Assembly: GCF_000719265.1 (NCBI RefSeq)
Contig: NZ_JOFL01000005.1
Coordinates: forward strand, 62,001-126,000
Origin: Streptomyces roseoverticillatus
GTDB lineage: Bacteria; Actinomycetota; Actinomycetes; Streptomycetales; Streptomycetaceae
DNA length: 64,000 bases
Reading direction: 5' to 3'
Each line of letters starts with the position of its first letter. Position 1 is the stretch's first letter. This document shows, one piece after another, positions 23,398-37,320 of this stretch. The notes below the pieces were generated by a model. The model saw nothing but the letters and a program-made list of their open reading frames with translations, had not been told where the DNA came from and did not search any database. The translations under genes and the position numbers were made by a program.

Positions 23398-24108
23398 ATG
23401 CAGTACCCCGTCGGACCGCCGCTGCCGCCGGCCCACCCCCCGATGCCGGGTGCGCCACCGCCGCCGGCCGACCCGACCGGCCACCTCATCGTCCCGCAGG
23501 GCGCGCCCGCGCCGGGAGCGGTGCCCGGCATGCCGCCGGCCGCCCCCGCCCACGCCGCCGTCGCGGTGATCCTCATCGGCCCGGCCGGCGCCGGGAAGAC
23601 GACCGTGGCCCGGCACTGGGCGGACACCCGCCGCGTGCCCACCGCCCACATCAGCCTGGACGACGTCCGCGAGTGGGTGCGCTCGGGCTTCGCCGACCCC
23701 CAGTCCGGCTGGAACGACCACTCCGAGGCGCAGTACCGCCTCGCCCGCCGCACCTGCGGCTTCGCCGCCCGCAACTTCCTCGCCAACGGCATCTCCTGCA
23801 TCCTCGACGACGCCGTCTTCCCCGACCGGCCCGCCGTCGGCCTCGGCGGCTGGAAGCGCCACGTGGGCCCCGGCCTGCTCCCCGTCGTCCTGCTGCCCGG
23901 ACTGGAGGTCGTCCTGGAGCGCAACGCCGAGCGCTCGGGCAACCGCCGCCTCGGCGACGAGGAGGTGGCCCGGATCCACGGCCGGATGGCCGGCTGGTAC
24001 GGCTCCGGCCTGCCGATCATCGACAACTCCCAGCAGGACGTCACCACCACCGCCCGCCTCCTCGACGAGGTCGTCGCCCGCTCGCTGGCCAGCCCGCCCA
24101 GCTGGTGA
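23398..24108 (+). CDS. P-loop (AAA-type / zeta-toxin-like) kinase-like protein with Pro-rich head
   Basis: 236 residues. The first ~55 are Pro/Ala/Gly-rich (MQYPVGPPLPPAHPP) and probably disordered. Then a nucleotide-binding core: Walker A GPAGAGKTT (about 62-70), ISLDDVREWVRSGFADP, an ILDDAVFPD segment and an R-rich lid (ERNAERSGNRR). The pattern resembles small kinases and zeta-toxin-like P-loop proteins. Substrate unknown; there is no antitoxin gene beside it, so a toxin role is not supported. Confidence 0.85.
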   Translation: MQYPVGPPLPPAHPPMPGAPPPPADPTGHLIVPQGAPAPGAVPGMPPAAPAHAAVAVILIGPAGAGKTTVARHWADTRRVPTAHISLDDVREWVRSGFADPQSGWNDHSEAQYRLARRTCGFAARNFLANGISCILDDAVFPDRPAVGLGGWKRHVGPGLLPVVLLPGLEVVLERNAERSGNRRLGDEEVARIHGRMAGWYGSGLPIIDNSQQDVTTTARLLDEVVARSLASPPSW

Positions 24109-24190
24109 CCGGCCCGGGCGGCCGGGAGCCGGTGCCCGGTCGGACGCGCTGGGACGGCCGCCCGCGGCACTCCGCCGTACGCTCAAAGAC

Positions 24191-25297
24191 ATGTCCGAGG
24201 TGTACGCGGCGCGCCGCGACCGGCTGCGCGAGCGCTGCCACGCGGCCGGGAGCGAGGCCGCCCTGGTCTCCGGGAACGCCAACGTCCGCTACCTGGCCGG
24301 CACCGCCCCGGCCGGGGCGGTGCTCCTCGTGTGCCCCGGCCAGGACGTCCTGCTCTGCCCCCGCGACCCCTGCGGCGAGGCCGGCGGCCCCCGGGCCGCC
24401 GAGGACCTGCAGGTCCTCCTGCTGGCCGAGGCGGACGGCGACCCGGCCGTCGCCGGCGCCGAGCGCGCCGCGGCCGCGGGCAGAGGCTCGCTCGCCGTCG
24501 AGGAGCACCACCTGACGGTCTCCCGCCACCGTGCCCTGCGGTCCGTCGCGCCCCGGCTGCGCCTGACCGACCTCGGCCCCGCCGTGGAGCAGCAGCGGCT
24601 GGTCAAGGACGACGAGGAGATCTCCTCCCTGCGGATCGCCGCGGAGATCGCCGACCAGGCCCTGGGGGAGCTCCTGGAGTCGATCCTGGTCGGGCGCACG
24701 GAGCGGCACCTGGCCCTGGAGCTGGAGCGCCGGCTGGTCGACCACGGCGCGACGGGCCCGGCGTTCCCCACCTCGGTCGGCACGGGCCCGAACTCGGGGC
24801 TGGCCGGGCACCTGCCGAGCGATCGCCGCGTGGAGGAGGGCGACTTCCTCAGCGTGTGCGTGGGCGCCGACTACCACGGCTACCGCAGCGAGATCGGCCG
24901 TACGTTCGTGATCGGCACCAGCCCGGCGGACTGGCAGATCGAGCTCTACGACCAGGTGTTCGCCGCCCAGCGGGCCGGCCGGGAGGCGCTCGCGCCGGGC
25001 ACTCCGTACCGGGACGTGGACCGTGCCGCGCGCGTGGTGCTGGAGGCCGCCGGGCACGGCGAGCGGGTCGGGCCGCGGATCGGACACGGCGTGGGGCTCG
25101 AAAACGACGAGGACCCTCGGCTGACACCTTCGGCAATGGGTAAACTGGACGCTTGCGTGCCGGTCACCGTAGATCCGGGGGTACACCTCCCGGGCCGCGG
25201 CGGCGTCCGGATCGATGACACGCTCGTCGTCCGCCCCGAGGCGGACGGCGGACCCGAGCTACTCACCATCACGACCAAAGAGCTGCTCGCGCTCTAG
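24191..25297 (+). CDS. M24-family (Xaa-Pro peptidase-like) protein with degenerate metal site
   Basis: 368 residues with the creatinase-like N-domain (1-125) and pita-bread C-domain. It occupies the pepQ position upstream of efp-nusB. Comparing with B. subtilis YqhT and E. coli PepP from memory, four of five metal ligands are changed: first Asp to Cys223 (LSVCVGAD), second Asp to Glu234 (YRSEIGRT), Glu to Asp328 (TVDPG) and Glu to Asp342 (RIDDT). His299 in GHGVGL is kept, but the second catalytic His is Asp306. Peptidase activity is therefore doubtful. ATG 24191 has no strong SD. Confidence 0.85.
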   Translation: MSEVYAARRDRLRERCHAAGSEAALVSGNANVRYLAGTAPAGAVLLVCPGQDVLLCPRDPCGEAGGPRAAEDLQVLLLAEADGDPAVAGAERAAAAGRGSLAVEEHHLTVSRHRALRSVAPRLRLTDLGPAVEQQRLVKDDEEISSLRIAAEIADQALGELLESILVGRTERHLALELERRLVDHGATGPAFPTSVGTGPNSGLAGHLPSDRRVEEGDFLSVCVGADYHGYRSEIGRTFVIGTSPADWQIELYDQVFAAQRAGREALAPGTPYRDVDRAARVVLEAAGHGERVGPRIGHGVGLENDEDPRLTPSAMGKLDACVPVTVDPGVHLPGRGGVRIDDTLVVRPEADGGPELLTITTKELLAL

Positions 25298-25346
25298 CCG
25301 GCGCATCGCACTTTCTGGTTCCACCAGTCCAGGAGATACCGCAACC

Positions 25347-25913
25347 GTGGCATCCACGAACGACCTCAAGAACGGCATGGTGCTCAAGCTCGACGGGGGC
25401 CAGCTCTGGTCCGTCGTCGAGTTCCAGCACGTCAAGCCCGGCAAGGGCCCCGCCTTCGTCCGTACGAAGCTGAAGAACGTGCTCTCCGGCAAGGTCGTCG
25501 ACAAGACCTTCAACGCCGGCGTGAAGGTCGAGACGGCCACCGTCGACCGCCGCGACATGCAGTTCTCCTACATGGACGGCGAGTACTTCGTCTTCATGGA
25601 CATGCAGACCTACGACCAGCTGATGGTCTCGCGCAAGGCCGTGGGCGACGCCGCCAACTTCCTGCTCGAGGGCTTCACCGCCACCGTGGCCACGCACGAG
25701 GGCGAGGTGCTCTACGTCGAGCTGCCGGCCGCCGTCGAGCTGACCATCGAGCACACCGACCCGGGCGTGCAGGGCGACCGCTCCACCGGTGGCACCAAGC
25801 CCGCCAAGCTGGAGACGGGCTACGAGATCCAGGTCCCGCTCTTCGTCACCACCGGTGAGAAGATCAAGGTCGACACGCGCACCGGCGATTACCTCGGCCG
25901 GGTGAACAGCTAA
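25347..25913 (+). CDS. efp: Translation elongation factor P
   Basis: 188 residues from GTG 25347 with AGGAG 11 nt upstream. Three beta-barrel domains. The tip loop of domain I reads PGKGP (31-35), with Lys33 at the tip. This is the actinobacterial PGKGP form, reported to work without lysine modification; no modification enzyme gene is nearby. EF-P rescues ribosomes stalled on polyproline, which suits a proteome with many Pro runs such as the neighbours here. nusB follows after 2 bp. Confidence 0.97.
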   Translation: MASTNDLKNGMVLKLDGGQLWSVVEFQHVKPGKGPAFVRTKLKNVLSGKVVDKTFNAGVKVETATVDRRDMQFSYMDGEYFVFMDMQTYDQLMVSRKAVGDAANFLLEGFTATVATHEGEVLYVELPAAVELTIEHTDPGVQGDRSTGGTKPAKLETGYEIQVPLFVTTGEKIKVDTRTGDYLGRVNS

Positions 25914-25915
25914 CC

Positions 25916-26350
25916 GTGGCTGCCCGCAGCAAGGCCCGTAAGCGCGCCTTCCAGATCCTCTTCGAGGCCGACCAGCGCGGCATCACCGTGCAGAACGTAC
26001 TCGCGGACTGGATCCGGCACTCCCGGTCCGACGACCGCCAGCCGCCGGTGAACGAGTACACCATGCAGCTGGTCGAGGGGTACGCCGAGCACGTGGCCCG
26101 GATCGACGAGCTGATCTCCACCTACGCGGTCGACTGGGACCTGGACCGGATGCCGGTCGTGGACCGGAACATCGTGCGGCTCGGTGCCTACGAGCTGATC
26201 TGGGAGGACGGCACTCCGGACGCGGTGGCGATCGACGAGGCGGTGCAGCTCGCCAAGGAGTTCTCCACGGACGAGTCGCCGGCCTTCGTCAACGGTCTGC
26301 TCGGCCGCTTCAAGGAGCTCAAGCCGGGTCTCCGGCGCGACGAGAAGTAA
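25916..26350 (+). CDS. nusB: Transcription antitermination factor NusB
   Basis: 144 residues from GTG 25916. All-helical NusB fold, with the N-terminal RKRAFQILFEADQRG, RNIVRLGAYELIW and the AIDEAVQLAKEFSTDESPAFVNGLL signature. It binds boxA RNA with S10 in rRNA antitermination. It ends the efp operon and is followed by two hairpins. Confidence 0.96.
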   Translation: MAARSKARKRAFQILFEADQRGITVQNVLADWIRHSRSDDRQPPVNEYTMQLVEGYAEHVARIDELISTYAVDWDLDRMPVVDRNIVRLGAYELIWEDGTPDAVAIDEAVQLAKEFSTDESPAFVNGLLGRFKELKPGLRRDEK

Positions 26351-26353
26351 GCG

Positions 26354-26375
26354 GCCCGGCTCGTGCGAGCCGGGC
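26354..26375 (+). terminator. First hairpin after nusB
   Basis: A short 10-bp GC stem (26354-26363 with 26366-26375) a few bases after the stop; likely supports the stronger hairpin downstream. Confidence 0.45.
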
Positions 26376-26416
26376 CCGCCCGAAGGCGGACCGCCGAGCC
26401 GGGTCCGCCCGAAAAC

Positions 26417-26463
26417 AAACCGCCTGGGGCGGGAAACCAAAGGTTTCCCGCCCCAGGCGGTTT
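26417..26463. terminator. Bidirectional terminator between nusB and bldD
   Basis: A perfect 22-bp stem (26417-26438 with 26442-26463), loop AAA, with A-rich and T-rich ends on the two sides, so it works for both convergent genes. Confidence 0.88.
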
Positions 26464-26486
26464 CGTTAATCGGACCGGACCGGCCG

Positions 26487-26987
26487 TCAGGCGTCCTCGT
26501 GCTGGACCGCGCGGCGCGCATCCGCATCGAGCACGCCCCAGCTGATCAGCTGCTCGGTGAGCACCGAGGGCGACTGGTCGTAGATGACGGCAAGGGTCCG
26601 CAGGTCGTCCTGGCGGATCGAGAGGACCTTGCCGTTGTAGTCGCCGCGCTGGCTTTGGATGGTGGCCGCGTAACGCTGGAGCGGGCCGGCCTTCTCGGCC
26701 GGCACGTGGGCCAGGCGCTCAAGGTCCAGAACCAGCTTCGGCGGCGGCTCGGCGGCACCGCCCGGCGTGGTGCCGGGCAGCAGCTCCTGCACGGGAACCC
26801 CGTAGAAGTCGGCCAGCTCGGCCAGGCGCTGCACGGTCACGGCACGGTCGCCGCGCTCGTACGAACCCACTACGACGGCCTTCCAGCGGCCCTGAGACTT
26901 CTCCTCCACGCCGTGAAGGGAGAGGCCCTGCTGGGTGCGGATGGCGCGGAGCTTGGCCCCGAGCTGTTTGGCGTATTCGCTGGACAT
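26487..26987 (-). CDS. bldD: BldD, c-di-GMP-responsive developmental master repressor
   Basis: 166 residues. The N-terminal HTH_XRE domain (about 7-70) includes LGAKLRAIRTQQGLSLHGVE and SYERGDRAVTVQRLAELADF. The C-terminal domain holds the c-di-GMP motif RGD-x8-RQDD at 114-116 and 125-128, the positions described for BldD. With tetrameric c-di-GMP bound, BldD represses sporulation genes during vegetative growth. A BldD-like operator lies at 27049-27063 upstream, consistent with known autoregulation. Confidence 0.97.
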   Translation of the reverse strand: MSSEYAKQLGAKLRAIRTQQGLSLHGVEEKSQGRWKAVVVGSYERGDRAVTVQRLAELADFYGVPVQELLPGTTPGGAAEPPPKLVLDLERLAHVPAEKAGPLQRYAATIQSQRGDYNGKVLSIRQDDLRTLAVIYDQSPSVLTEQLISWGVLDADARRAVQHEDA

Positions 26988-27048
26988 AAAGCTCCCCGGA
27001 CGCTGTATCGACGTGCGACGGCGTCTTCTGAAGACTGCCGCGTGTCTG

Positions 27049-27063
27049 GTAACTCACTGTGAG
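27049..27063. promoter_or_regulatory. Likely BldD-binding site upstream of bldD
   Basis: GTAACTCACTGTGAG fits the published BldD pattern (NTNACNCWGNGTNAN) at every fixed position but one, and continues as an inverted repeat to 27067. It lies 62 bp upstream of the bldD start and 156 bp upstream of pyrR. Confidence 0.65.
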
Positions 27064-27129
27064 GTTACGCAGCGTAATCTGACTTCGTCAAGCCGAATGG
27101 TCCATACCGTCCTCCAGGAGGGGGGCCGG

Positions 27130-27158
27130 TGAGCGCCGGGCACCGGGCCTGGTACGGT
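27130..27158 (+). promoter_or_regulatory. Possible pyrR operon promoter
   Basis: A -10-like TACGGT (27153-27158) with a weak -35 (TGAGCG, 27130-27135) 17 bp before it. Transcription from about 27165 would include the PyrR-binding loop in the leader. Confidence 0.3.
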
Positions 27159-27186
27159 GAGGAAGTAATTTCGACGTCCTTTAATG

Positions 27187-27792
<606 letters not shown>

Positions 27793-27800
27793 CGCGCCCC

Positions 27801-27825
27801 CACGGACCCGCCGGACGGGTCCGTG
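27801..27825 (+). terminator. Hairpin between pyrR and pyrB
   Basis: A perfect 10-bp stem (27801-27810 with 27816-27825) and 5-nt loop, 9 bp after pyrR. It may reduce read-through or protect the message rather than end the operon. Confidence 0.45.
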
Positions 27826-27882
27826 CGCCGCCGCATGCCCGGCCACAGCCCTCGCACACCTCCACAACACGGAGAAACCCGG

Positions 27883-28869
27883 ATGAAGCGCCACCTCATC
27901 TCGGCCGCCGACCTCACCCGCGACGACGCCGTCCTGATCCTCGACACCGCCGAGGAGATGGCCCGGGTCGCGGACCGGCCGATCAAGAAGCTGCCCACCC
28001 TGCGCGGTCGCACCGTCGTCAACCTCTTCTTCGAGGACTCGACGCGGACCCGCATCTCCTTCGAAGCCGCGGCGAAGCGCCTGTCCGCCGACGTCATCAA
28101 CTTCTCCGCCAAGGGCTCCTCGGTCTCCAAGGGCGAGTCGCTGAAGGACACCGCCCTGACCCTGGAGGCCATGGGCGCGGACGCCGTCGTCATCCGCCAC
28201 CACGCCTCCGGCGCCCCCTACCGGCTGGCGAACTCCGGCTGGATCGACGGGGCCGTCGTCAACGCCGGCGACGGCACCCACGAGCACCCCACCCAGGCCC
28301 TGCTGGACGCCTTCACCATGCGCCGCCGCCTGGTCGGCCGGGACGCCGGGATCGGCCAGGACCTCTCCGGGCGCCGCATCACGATCGTCGGCGACGTGCT
28401 GCACAGCCGCGTGGCCCGCTCCAACGTCCACCTGCTGACCACGCTCGGCGCCGAGGTCACCCTCGTCGCCCCGCCCACGCTGGTGCCCGTCGGCGTCGAG
28501 AGCTGGCCCTGCGAGGTCTCCTACGACCTCGACGCCGTGCTGCCGAAGTCCGACGCCGTGATGATGCTGCGCGTGCAGCGCGAGCGCATGAACGCCGCGT
28601 TCTTCCCGACCGAGCGCGAGTACTCGCGCCGCTACGGCCTGGACGGGGACCGCATGGCGAAGATGCCCGAGCACGCCGTCGTGATGCACCCCGGCCCGAT
28701 GAACCGCGGCATGGAGATCACCGCCGCGGTCGCCGACTCCGACCGCTGCACGGCCGTCGAGCAGGTCGCCAACGGCGTCAGCACCCGGATGGCCGTCCTC
28801 TACCTGCTGCTCGGCGGCTCCGAGCCCGCCGTCACCACGAACAACGCCCGCACCGAGGAGAACAAGTAA
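27883..28869 (+). CDS. pyrB: Aspartate carbamoyltransferase catalytic subunit
   Basis: 328 residues from ATG 27883 with GGAGA upstream. Carbamoyl-phosphate motif [13 protein letters not shown], then [16 protein letters not shown] and [11 protein letters not shown]. It joins carbamoyl phosphate and aspartate. No regulatory-subunit gene (pyrI) is present. The stop shares one base with the pyrC start (TAATG). Confidence 0.97.
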   Translation: MKRHLISAADLTRDDAVLILDTAEEMARVADRPIKKLPTLRGRTVVNLFFEDSTRTRISFEAAAKRLSADVINFSAKGSSVSKGESLKDTALTLEAMGADAVVIRHHASGAPYRLANSGWIDGAVVNAGDGTHEHPTQALLDAFTMRRRLVGRDAGIGQDLSGRRITIVGDVLHSRVARSNVHLLTTLGAEVTLVAPPTLVPVGVESWPCEVSYDLDAVLPKSDAVMMLRVQRERMNAAFFPTEREYSRRYGLDGDRMAKMPEHAVVMHPGPMNRGMEITAAVADSDRCTAVEQVANGVSTRMAVLYLLLGGSEPAVTTNNARTEENK

Positions 28870-30158
28870 TGACCAAGATCCTGATCCGCGGTGCGAAGGT
28901 GCTCGGAGGCGAGCCGCAGGACGTCCTGATCGACGGCGAGACCATCGCCGAGGTCGGAGCGGGCCTGACGGCCCCCGAGGGCGCACAGGTCATCGAGGCC
29001 GACGGCAAGATCCTGCTGCCCGGCCTGGTCGACCTCCACACCCACCTGCGCGAGCCCGGCCGCGAGGACTCCGAGACCGTCCTGACCGGCACCCGGGCCG
29101 CCGCGAGCGGCGGCTTCACCGCCGTCTTCGCCATGGCCAACACCTTCCCCGTCGCCGACACCGCCGGCGTCGTCGAGCAGGTCTGGCGCCTGGGCAAGGA
29201 GTCCGGCTACTGCGACGTGCAGCCGATCGGTGCCGTCACCGTCGGCCTGGAGGGCAAGAAGCTCGCCGAGCTCGGCGCCATGCACGACTCCGCCGCCGGC
29301 GTCACCGTCTTCTCCGACGACGGCAAGTGCGTCGACGACGCCGTGATCATGCGCCGCGCGCTGGAGTACGTGAAGGCCTTCGGCGGCGTCGTCGCGCAGC
29401 ACGCCCAGGAGCCCCGGCTCACCGAGGGCGCCCAGATGAACGAGGGCGTCGTCTCCGCCGAGCTCGGCCTGGGCGGCTGGCCCGCCGTCGCCGAGGAGTC
29501 GGTCATCGCCCGCGACGTCCTGCTCGCCGAGCACGTCGGCTCCCGGGTGCACATCTGCCACCTGTCCACCGCCGGCTCCGTCGAGATCGTCCGCTGGGCC
29601 AAGTCCCGCGGCATCGACGTCACCGCCGAGGTCACCCCGCACCACCTGCTCCTCACCGACGAGCTCGTGCGGTCGTACAACCCGGTCTACAAGGTGAACC
29701 CGCCGCTGCGGACCGAGCGCGACGTGATGGCCCTGCGCGAGGCCCTGGCCGACGGCACGATCGACATCGTCGCCACCGACCACGCCCCGCACCCGCACGA
29801 GGACAAGGACTGCGAGTGGGCCGCGGCCGCCATGGGCATGGTGGGCCTGGAGACCGCGCTGTCCGTCGTCCAGCAGACGATGGTCGAGACCGGGCTGCTG
29901 GACTGGGCCGGCGTCGCCGAGCGCATGTCCGCCAAGCCCGCCCGCATCGGCAGCCTCGAAGGCCACGGTCGTCCCATCGCCGCCGGTGAGCCCGCCAACC
30001 TCACCCTGGTGGATTCCGCTTACCGTGGTGTCGTGGACCCCGCGGGCTTCGCCTCCCGCAGCCGCAACACCCCCTACGAGGGCCGCGAGCTGCCGGGTCG
30101 CGTCACCCACACCTTCCTGCGGGGCCGGGCTACGGTCGTGGACGGGAAACTCGCGTGA
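28869..30158 (+). CDS. pyrC: Dihydroorotase
   Basis: 429 residues, class I type. Zinc ligands in DLHTHLREPG, HICHLSTAGS, TPHHLLL and the catalytic Asp in ATDHAPHP; the bridging residue is in FSDDGKCVDD. It cyclises carbamoyl-aspartate to dihydroorotate. It overlaps the next gene by 4 nt (GTGA). Confidence 0.97.
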   Translation: MTKILIRGAKVLGGEPQDVLIDGETIAEVGAGLTAPEGAQVIEADGKILLPGLVDLHTHLREPGREDSETVLTGTRAAASGGFTAVFAMANTFPVADTAGVVEQVWRLGKESGYCDVQPIGAVTVGLEGKKLAELGAMHDSAAGVTVFSDDGKCVDDAVIMRRALEYVKAFGGVVAQHAQEPRLTEGAQMNEGVVSAELGLGGWPAVAEESVIARDVLLAEHVGSRVHICHLSTAGSVEIVRWAKSRGIDVTAEVTPHHLLLTDELVRSYNPVYKVNPPLRTERDVMALREALADGTIDIVATDHAPHPHEDKDCEWAAAAMGMVGLETALSVVQQTMVETGLLDWAGVAERMSAKPARIGSLEGHGRPIAAGEPANLTLVDSAYRGVVDPAGFASRSRNTPYEGRELPGRVTHTFLRGRATVVDGKLA

Positions 30159-30736
30159 CATCAGCACCATCTGCACTGATCAACCTGGCGGCCGAGCAGA
30201 AGTCTGCCGACGTCACCGACTGGGCCGCGCGCATCGGCTGGGTCGTGGGCCTGCTGCTCTTCATCGCGCTGCTCTACTGGCTGATGCGCGAGGGCTGGAA
30301 GTGGCGCGGCACGCTCCAGGGCGACCTGCCCGAGCTGCCCACCGCCCCCGCTGACCAGGGCGAGCCCACCCTGACGATGACGGGCCGCTACCACGGCTCC
30401 ACCACGGCCGGCCAGTGGCTCGACCGCATCGTCGCGCGCGGCCTCGGCACCCGCAGCCGCGCAGAGCTCACCCTGACGGAGCAGGGCGTCACCGTCGTGC
30501 GCCCGGGCGCCCAGGACTTCTTCATCCCCGCGGACCGGGTGCGCGGCGCCCGGCTCGACAAGGGCATCGCAGGCAAGGTCCTCGCCGAGGGCGGCCTGCT
30601 GGTGATCACCTGGGTGCACGGGGACCGCGAGATCGATTCCGGTTTCCGCTCCGACCAGGCGGCCGAGCACTCGGCCTGGGTCGAGGCCCTTACCCACCTG
30701 CACCACCTGAACAGCGACACGGAAGGCGCACGATGA
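30155..30736 (+). CDS. PH-like membrane protein within the pyrimidine operon
   Basis: 193 residues from GTG 30155. One transmembrane helix (about 27-44, [18 protein letters not shown]) precedes a cytoplasmic PH-like domain (about 60-180) with [22 protein letters not shown] and [15 protein letters not shown]. It overlaps pyrC by 4 nt and carA by 4 nt (ATGA). Mycobacteria also have an unnamed membrane gene between pyrC and carA. Function unknown; the tight packing suggests co-regulation with pyrimidine synthesis. Confidence 0.88.
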   Translation: MTSAPSALINLAAEQKSADVTDWAARIGWVVGLLLFIALLYWLMREGWKWRGTLQGDLPELPTAPADQGEPTLTMTGRYHGSTTAGQWLDRIVARGLGTRSRAELTLTEQGVTVVRPGAQDFFIPADRVRGARLDKGIAGKVLAEGGLLVITWVHGDREIDSGFRSDQAAEHSAWVEALTHLHHLNSDTEGAR

Positions 30737-31867
30737 CGACCTCCACCAGGGGGACTGCCAAGGTCCCCGCCGTACTCGTCCTGGAGGACGGCCGGATCTT
30801 CCGCGGCCGGGCCTACGGGGCCGTGGGGGAGACCTTCGGAGAGGCCGTGTTCTCCACCGGCATGACCGGCTACCAGGAGACCCTGACCGACCCCTCGTAC
30901 CACCGCCAGGTCGTCGTGATGACCGCCCCGCACGTGGGCAACACCGGCGTCAACGACGAGGACCCCGAGTCCGCGCGCATCTGGGTCGCGGGCTACGTGG
31001 TGCGCGACCCCGCCCGTGTCCCGTCCAACTGGCGCTCGCGCCGGTCCCTGGACGAGGAGCTGGCCAAGCAGGGCGTCGTCGGCATCTGCGGCATCGACAC
31101 CCGTGCCCTCACCCGCCACCTGCGCGAGCGCGGCGCCATGCGCGTCGGCATCTTCTCCGGGCACTCCCTGCCCGACGAGGGCACCATGCTCGCCGAGGTG
31201 CGCCAGGCCCCCGAGATGACGGGCGCCGACCTCTCCGCCGAGGTCGCCACCAAGGAGACCTACGTCGTCCCCGCGATCGGCGAGAAGAAGTTCACCGTCG
31301 CCGCGATCGACCTGGGCATCAAGGGCATGACCCCGCACCGGATGGCCGAGCGCGGCATCGAGGTGCACGTCCTGCCCGCCACGGCCACCGCCGAGGACGT
31401 CTACGCCGTGAACCCCGACGGCGTGTTCTTCTCGAACGGCCCGGGCGACCCGAGCACCGCCGACCACCCGGTCGCCGTCATGCGCGAGGTCCTCTCCCGC
31501 AAGACGCCGCTGTTCGGCATCTGCTTCGGCAACCAGATCCTCGGCCGCGCGCTCGGCTTCGGCACGTACAAGCTGAAGTACGGCCACCGCGGCATCAACC
31601 AGCCCGTGCAGGACCGCACGACCGGCAAGGTCGAGGTCACCGCGCACAACCACGGCTTCGCCGTCGACGCCCCGCTCGACCGGGCGACCGACACGCCGTA
31701 CGGCCGGGTCGAGGTCTCCCACGTGTGTCTGAACGACGACGTGGTGGAAGGCCTCCAGTTGCTCGACCAGCCGGCATTCAGCGTCCAGTACCACCCCGAG
31801 GCAGCCGCAGGCCCGCACGACGCCGCGTACCTGTTCGACCGCTTCGTGACCCTGATGGAGGGCCAGC

Positions 31868-31875
<8 letters not shown>
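30733..31875 (+). CDS. carA: Carbamoyl-phosphate synthase small (glutaminase) subunit
   Basis: 380 residues. The C-terminal class I glutamine amidotransferase domain has its nucleophile Cys264 in [13 protein letters not shown], and His/Glu in [12 protein letters not shown]. It feeds ammonia to CarB. The stop lies 8 nt inside carB. Confidence 0.97.
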
Positions 31876-35179
<3,304 letters not shown>

Positions 35180-35188
35180 GGCTCCCGG

Positions 35189-35222
35189 GCCGAGGGGGAC
35201 ACCGGGAGGTGTCCCCCTCGGC
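35189..35222 (+). terminator. Hairpin between carB and pyrD
   Basis: A perfect 15-bp stem (35189-35203 with 35208-35222) with loop GGGA. pyrD starts 40 bp later, so it may attenuate rather than stop the operon. Confidence 0.7.
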
Positions 35223-35261
35223 ATGCGACCCGTCCGCCCCTCCCGCCCCGGAAGGCCCGCC

Positions 35262-36380
35262 ATGTACCGCCTCTTCTTCGACCTGATCTTCAAGCGCATG
35301 GACCCCGAGAAGGCCCACCACCTCGCCTTCGCCTGGATCCGCGCCGCGGCCCGCGTGCCGGTCCTGCGGACCTTCGTCGCGGCCGTCCTCGCCCCCCGCC
35401 ACAAGGCGCTGCGCACGGAAGCGCTCGGCCTGCGCATGCACGGCCCCTTCGGGCTCGCCGCCGGCTTCGACAAGAATGCCGCCGCCATCGACGGCATGAG
35501 CATGCTCGGCTTCGACCACGTCGAGGTCGGCACCGTCACCGCGCAGCCGCAGCCCGGCAACCCCAAGAAGCGCCTCTTCCGCCTCGTGGCGGACCGCGCG
35601 CTGATCAACCGCATGGGCTTCAACAACGACGGCTCGGCGGCCGTGGCGGAGCGCCTGGCGGCCCGCAAGGCGGTCTTCCGTACGGCTGTGGGCGTCAACA
35701 TCGGCAAGACCAAGATCGTGCCGGAGGAGGAGGCCGTCGCCGACTACGTCACCTCCACCGAGCGCCTCGCCGCCCACGCCGACTACCTCGTCGTCAACGT
35801 CTCCTCGCCCAACACGCCCGGGCTGCGCAACCTCCAGGCCACGGAGGCGCTGCGCCCGCTGCTCGCCGCCGTCCGCGAGGCCGCCGACCGCACGGTCACC
35901 TCGCGCCGCGTGCCGCTGCTGGTGAAGATCGCCCCCGACCTGGCGGACGAGGACGTCGACGCCGTCGCCGACCTCGCCGTCGAGCTCGGCCTGGACGGCA
36001 TCATCGCCACCAACACGACGATCGCCCGCGAGGGGCTCGGCCTGCGCACCCCGAAACGCACCGTCGAGGCCATCGGCGCCGGCGGTCTGTCCGGCGCCCC
36101 GCTCAAGGCCCGCTCGCTGGAGGTCCTGAGCCGCCTGTACGCCCGCGTGGGCAACCGGATCACCCTCGTCGGTGTCGGGGGCATCGAGACCGCCGACGAC
36201 GCCTGGGAGCGCATCCTGGCGGGCGCCTCGCTGGTCCAGGGCTACAGCGCCTTCATCTACGAGGGCCCGTTCTGGTGCCGCAAGATCCACAAGGGCCTGG
36301 CCGAGAAGCTCGCCGCGAGCCCGTACGCCACGCTGGCCGAAGCGGTCGGCGCCGAGACCAGGAAGAAGGCAGCCGCATGA
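35262..36380 (+). CDS. pyrD: Dihydroorotate dehydrogenase (class 2, membrane-associated)
   Basis: 372 residues from ATG 35262 (GGAAGG upstream); an earlier in-frame ATG at 35223 sits in the terminator flank. The N-terminal helical extension (about 1-45, [23 protein letters not shown]) is the class 2 quinone-entry region. FMN motifs: [23 protein letters not shown], and the catalytic Ser in [11 protein letters not shown]. It oxidises dihydroorotate with a quinone. The stop overlaps pyrF (ATGA). Confidence 0.96.
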   Translation: MYRLFFDLIFKRMDPEKAHHLAFAWIRAAARVPVLRTFVAAVLAPRHKALRTEALGLRMHGPFGLAAGFDKNAAAIDGMSMLGFDHVEVGTVTAQPQPGNPKKRLFRLVADRALINRMGFNNDGSAAVAERLAARKAVFRTAVGVNIGKTKIVPEEEAVADYVTSTERLAAHADYLVVNVSSPNTPGLRNLQATEALRPLLAAVREAADRTVTSRRVPLLVKIAPDLADEDVDAVADLAVELGLDGIIATNTTIAREGLGLRTPKRTVEAIGAGGLSGAPLKARSLEVLSRLYARVGNRITLVGVGGIETADDAWERILAGASLVQGYSAFIYEGPFWCRKIHKGLAEKLAASPYATLAEAVGAETRKKAAA

Positions 36381-37243
36381 CCCTCGAACCCTTCGGCGCC
36401 CGGCTCCGCCGCGCCATGGACGAGCGCGGCCCGCTCTGCGTCGGCATCGACCCGCACGCCTCCCTCCTGGCCGACTGGGGCCTCCCCGACACCATCGACG
36501 GCCTGGAGCGCTTCACCCGCACGGTCGTGGAGGCGCTCGCCGACCGCGTAGCCGTCCTCAAGCCCCAGTCCGCCTTCTTCGAGCGCTTCGGCTCGCGCGG
36601 CATCGCCGTCCTGGAGCAGGCCGTGGCCGACTCCCGGGAGGCCGGCGCGCTGGTCCTGATGGACGCCAAGCGCGGCGACATCGGCTCGACCATGGCCGCG
36701 TACGCCGCCACCTACCTCGACCCCTCCTCGCCGCTCTTCTCCGACGCCGTGACCGTGAGCCCGTACCTCGGCTACGGCTCGCTGCGCCCGGCGCTGGAGC
36801 TGGCGCGCGAGAGCGGCACCGGCGTGTTCGTGCTCGCGCTCACCTCGAACCCGGAGGGCGCCGAGGTGCAGCACGCCGTGCGCGCCGACGGGGCGACCGT
36901 CGCCGCGACCATGCTGAACCACCTGCGGGCCGAGAACGCGGACGCCGCGCCCATGGGCTCGTTCGGCGCGGTCGTCGGCGCCACCCTGGGCGGCAGCCTC
37001 GGCGCGGCGCGCGCGGATCTGGACATCAACGGCCCGCTGCTCGCGCCCGGCATTGGCGCCCAGGGCGCGACCGCCGCCGACCTGCCGAAGGTCTTCGGCG
37101 CGGCCGTGCGCGACGTGGTGCCGAACGTCAGCCGGGGCGTGCTCCGGCACGGGCCGGACGTCACGGCGCTGCGGGCGAGCGCCGAGCGGTTCGCCGCCGA
37201 GGTGCGGGAGGCCGTGAGCGCCGCGGATCCGGCGGCCGGGTAG
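36377..37243 (+). CDS. pyrF: Orotidine 5'-phosphate decarboxylase
   Basis: 288 residues, the longer mycobacterial-type PyrF. Catalytic DAKRGD at 96-101 with Lys98; [11 protein letters not shown] near the N-terminus and APGIGAQGA for phosphate binding. It makes UMP. The orotate phosphoribosyltransferase gene (pyrE) is not in the window. It ends the pyr operon. Confidence 0.96.
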   Translation: MTLEPFGARLRRAMDERGPLCVGIDPHASLLADWGLPDTIDGLERFTRTVVEALADRVAVLKPQSAFFERFGSRGIAVLEQAVADSREAGALVLMDAKRGDIGSTMAAYAATYLDPSSPLFSDAVTVSPYLGYGSLRPALELARESGTGVFVLALTSNPEGAEVQHAVRADGATVAATMLNHLRAENADAAPMGSFGAVVGATLGGSLGAARADLDINGPLLAPGIGAQGATAADLPKVFGAAVRDVVPNVSRGVLRHGPDVTALRASAERFAAEVREAVSAADPAAG

Positions 37244-37320
37244 CCGCCGGAGGCCCGCGGGGCGGCCGGCGGTGCCGGCGTCCGCCGCGGAAGCGTCAAA
37301 ATTGTTGGTCTATATGTCCG

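Noticed and set aside
23398..24108. Zeta-type toxin of a toxin-antitoxin pair
   Set aside because: The P-loop fold is similar, but no small antitoxin gene lies beside it and the key toxin motifs cannot be confirmed.
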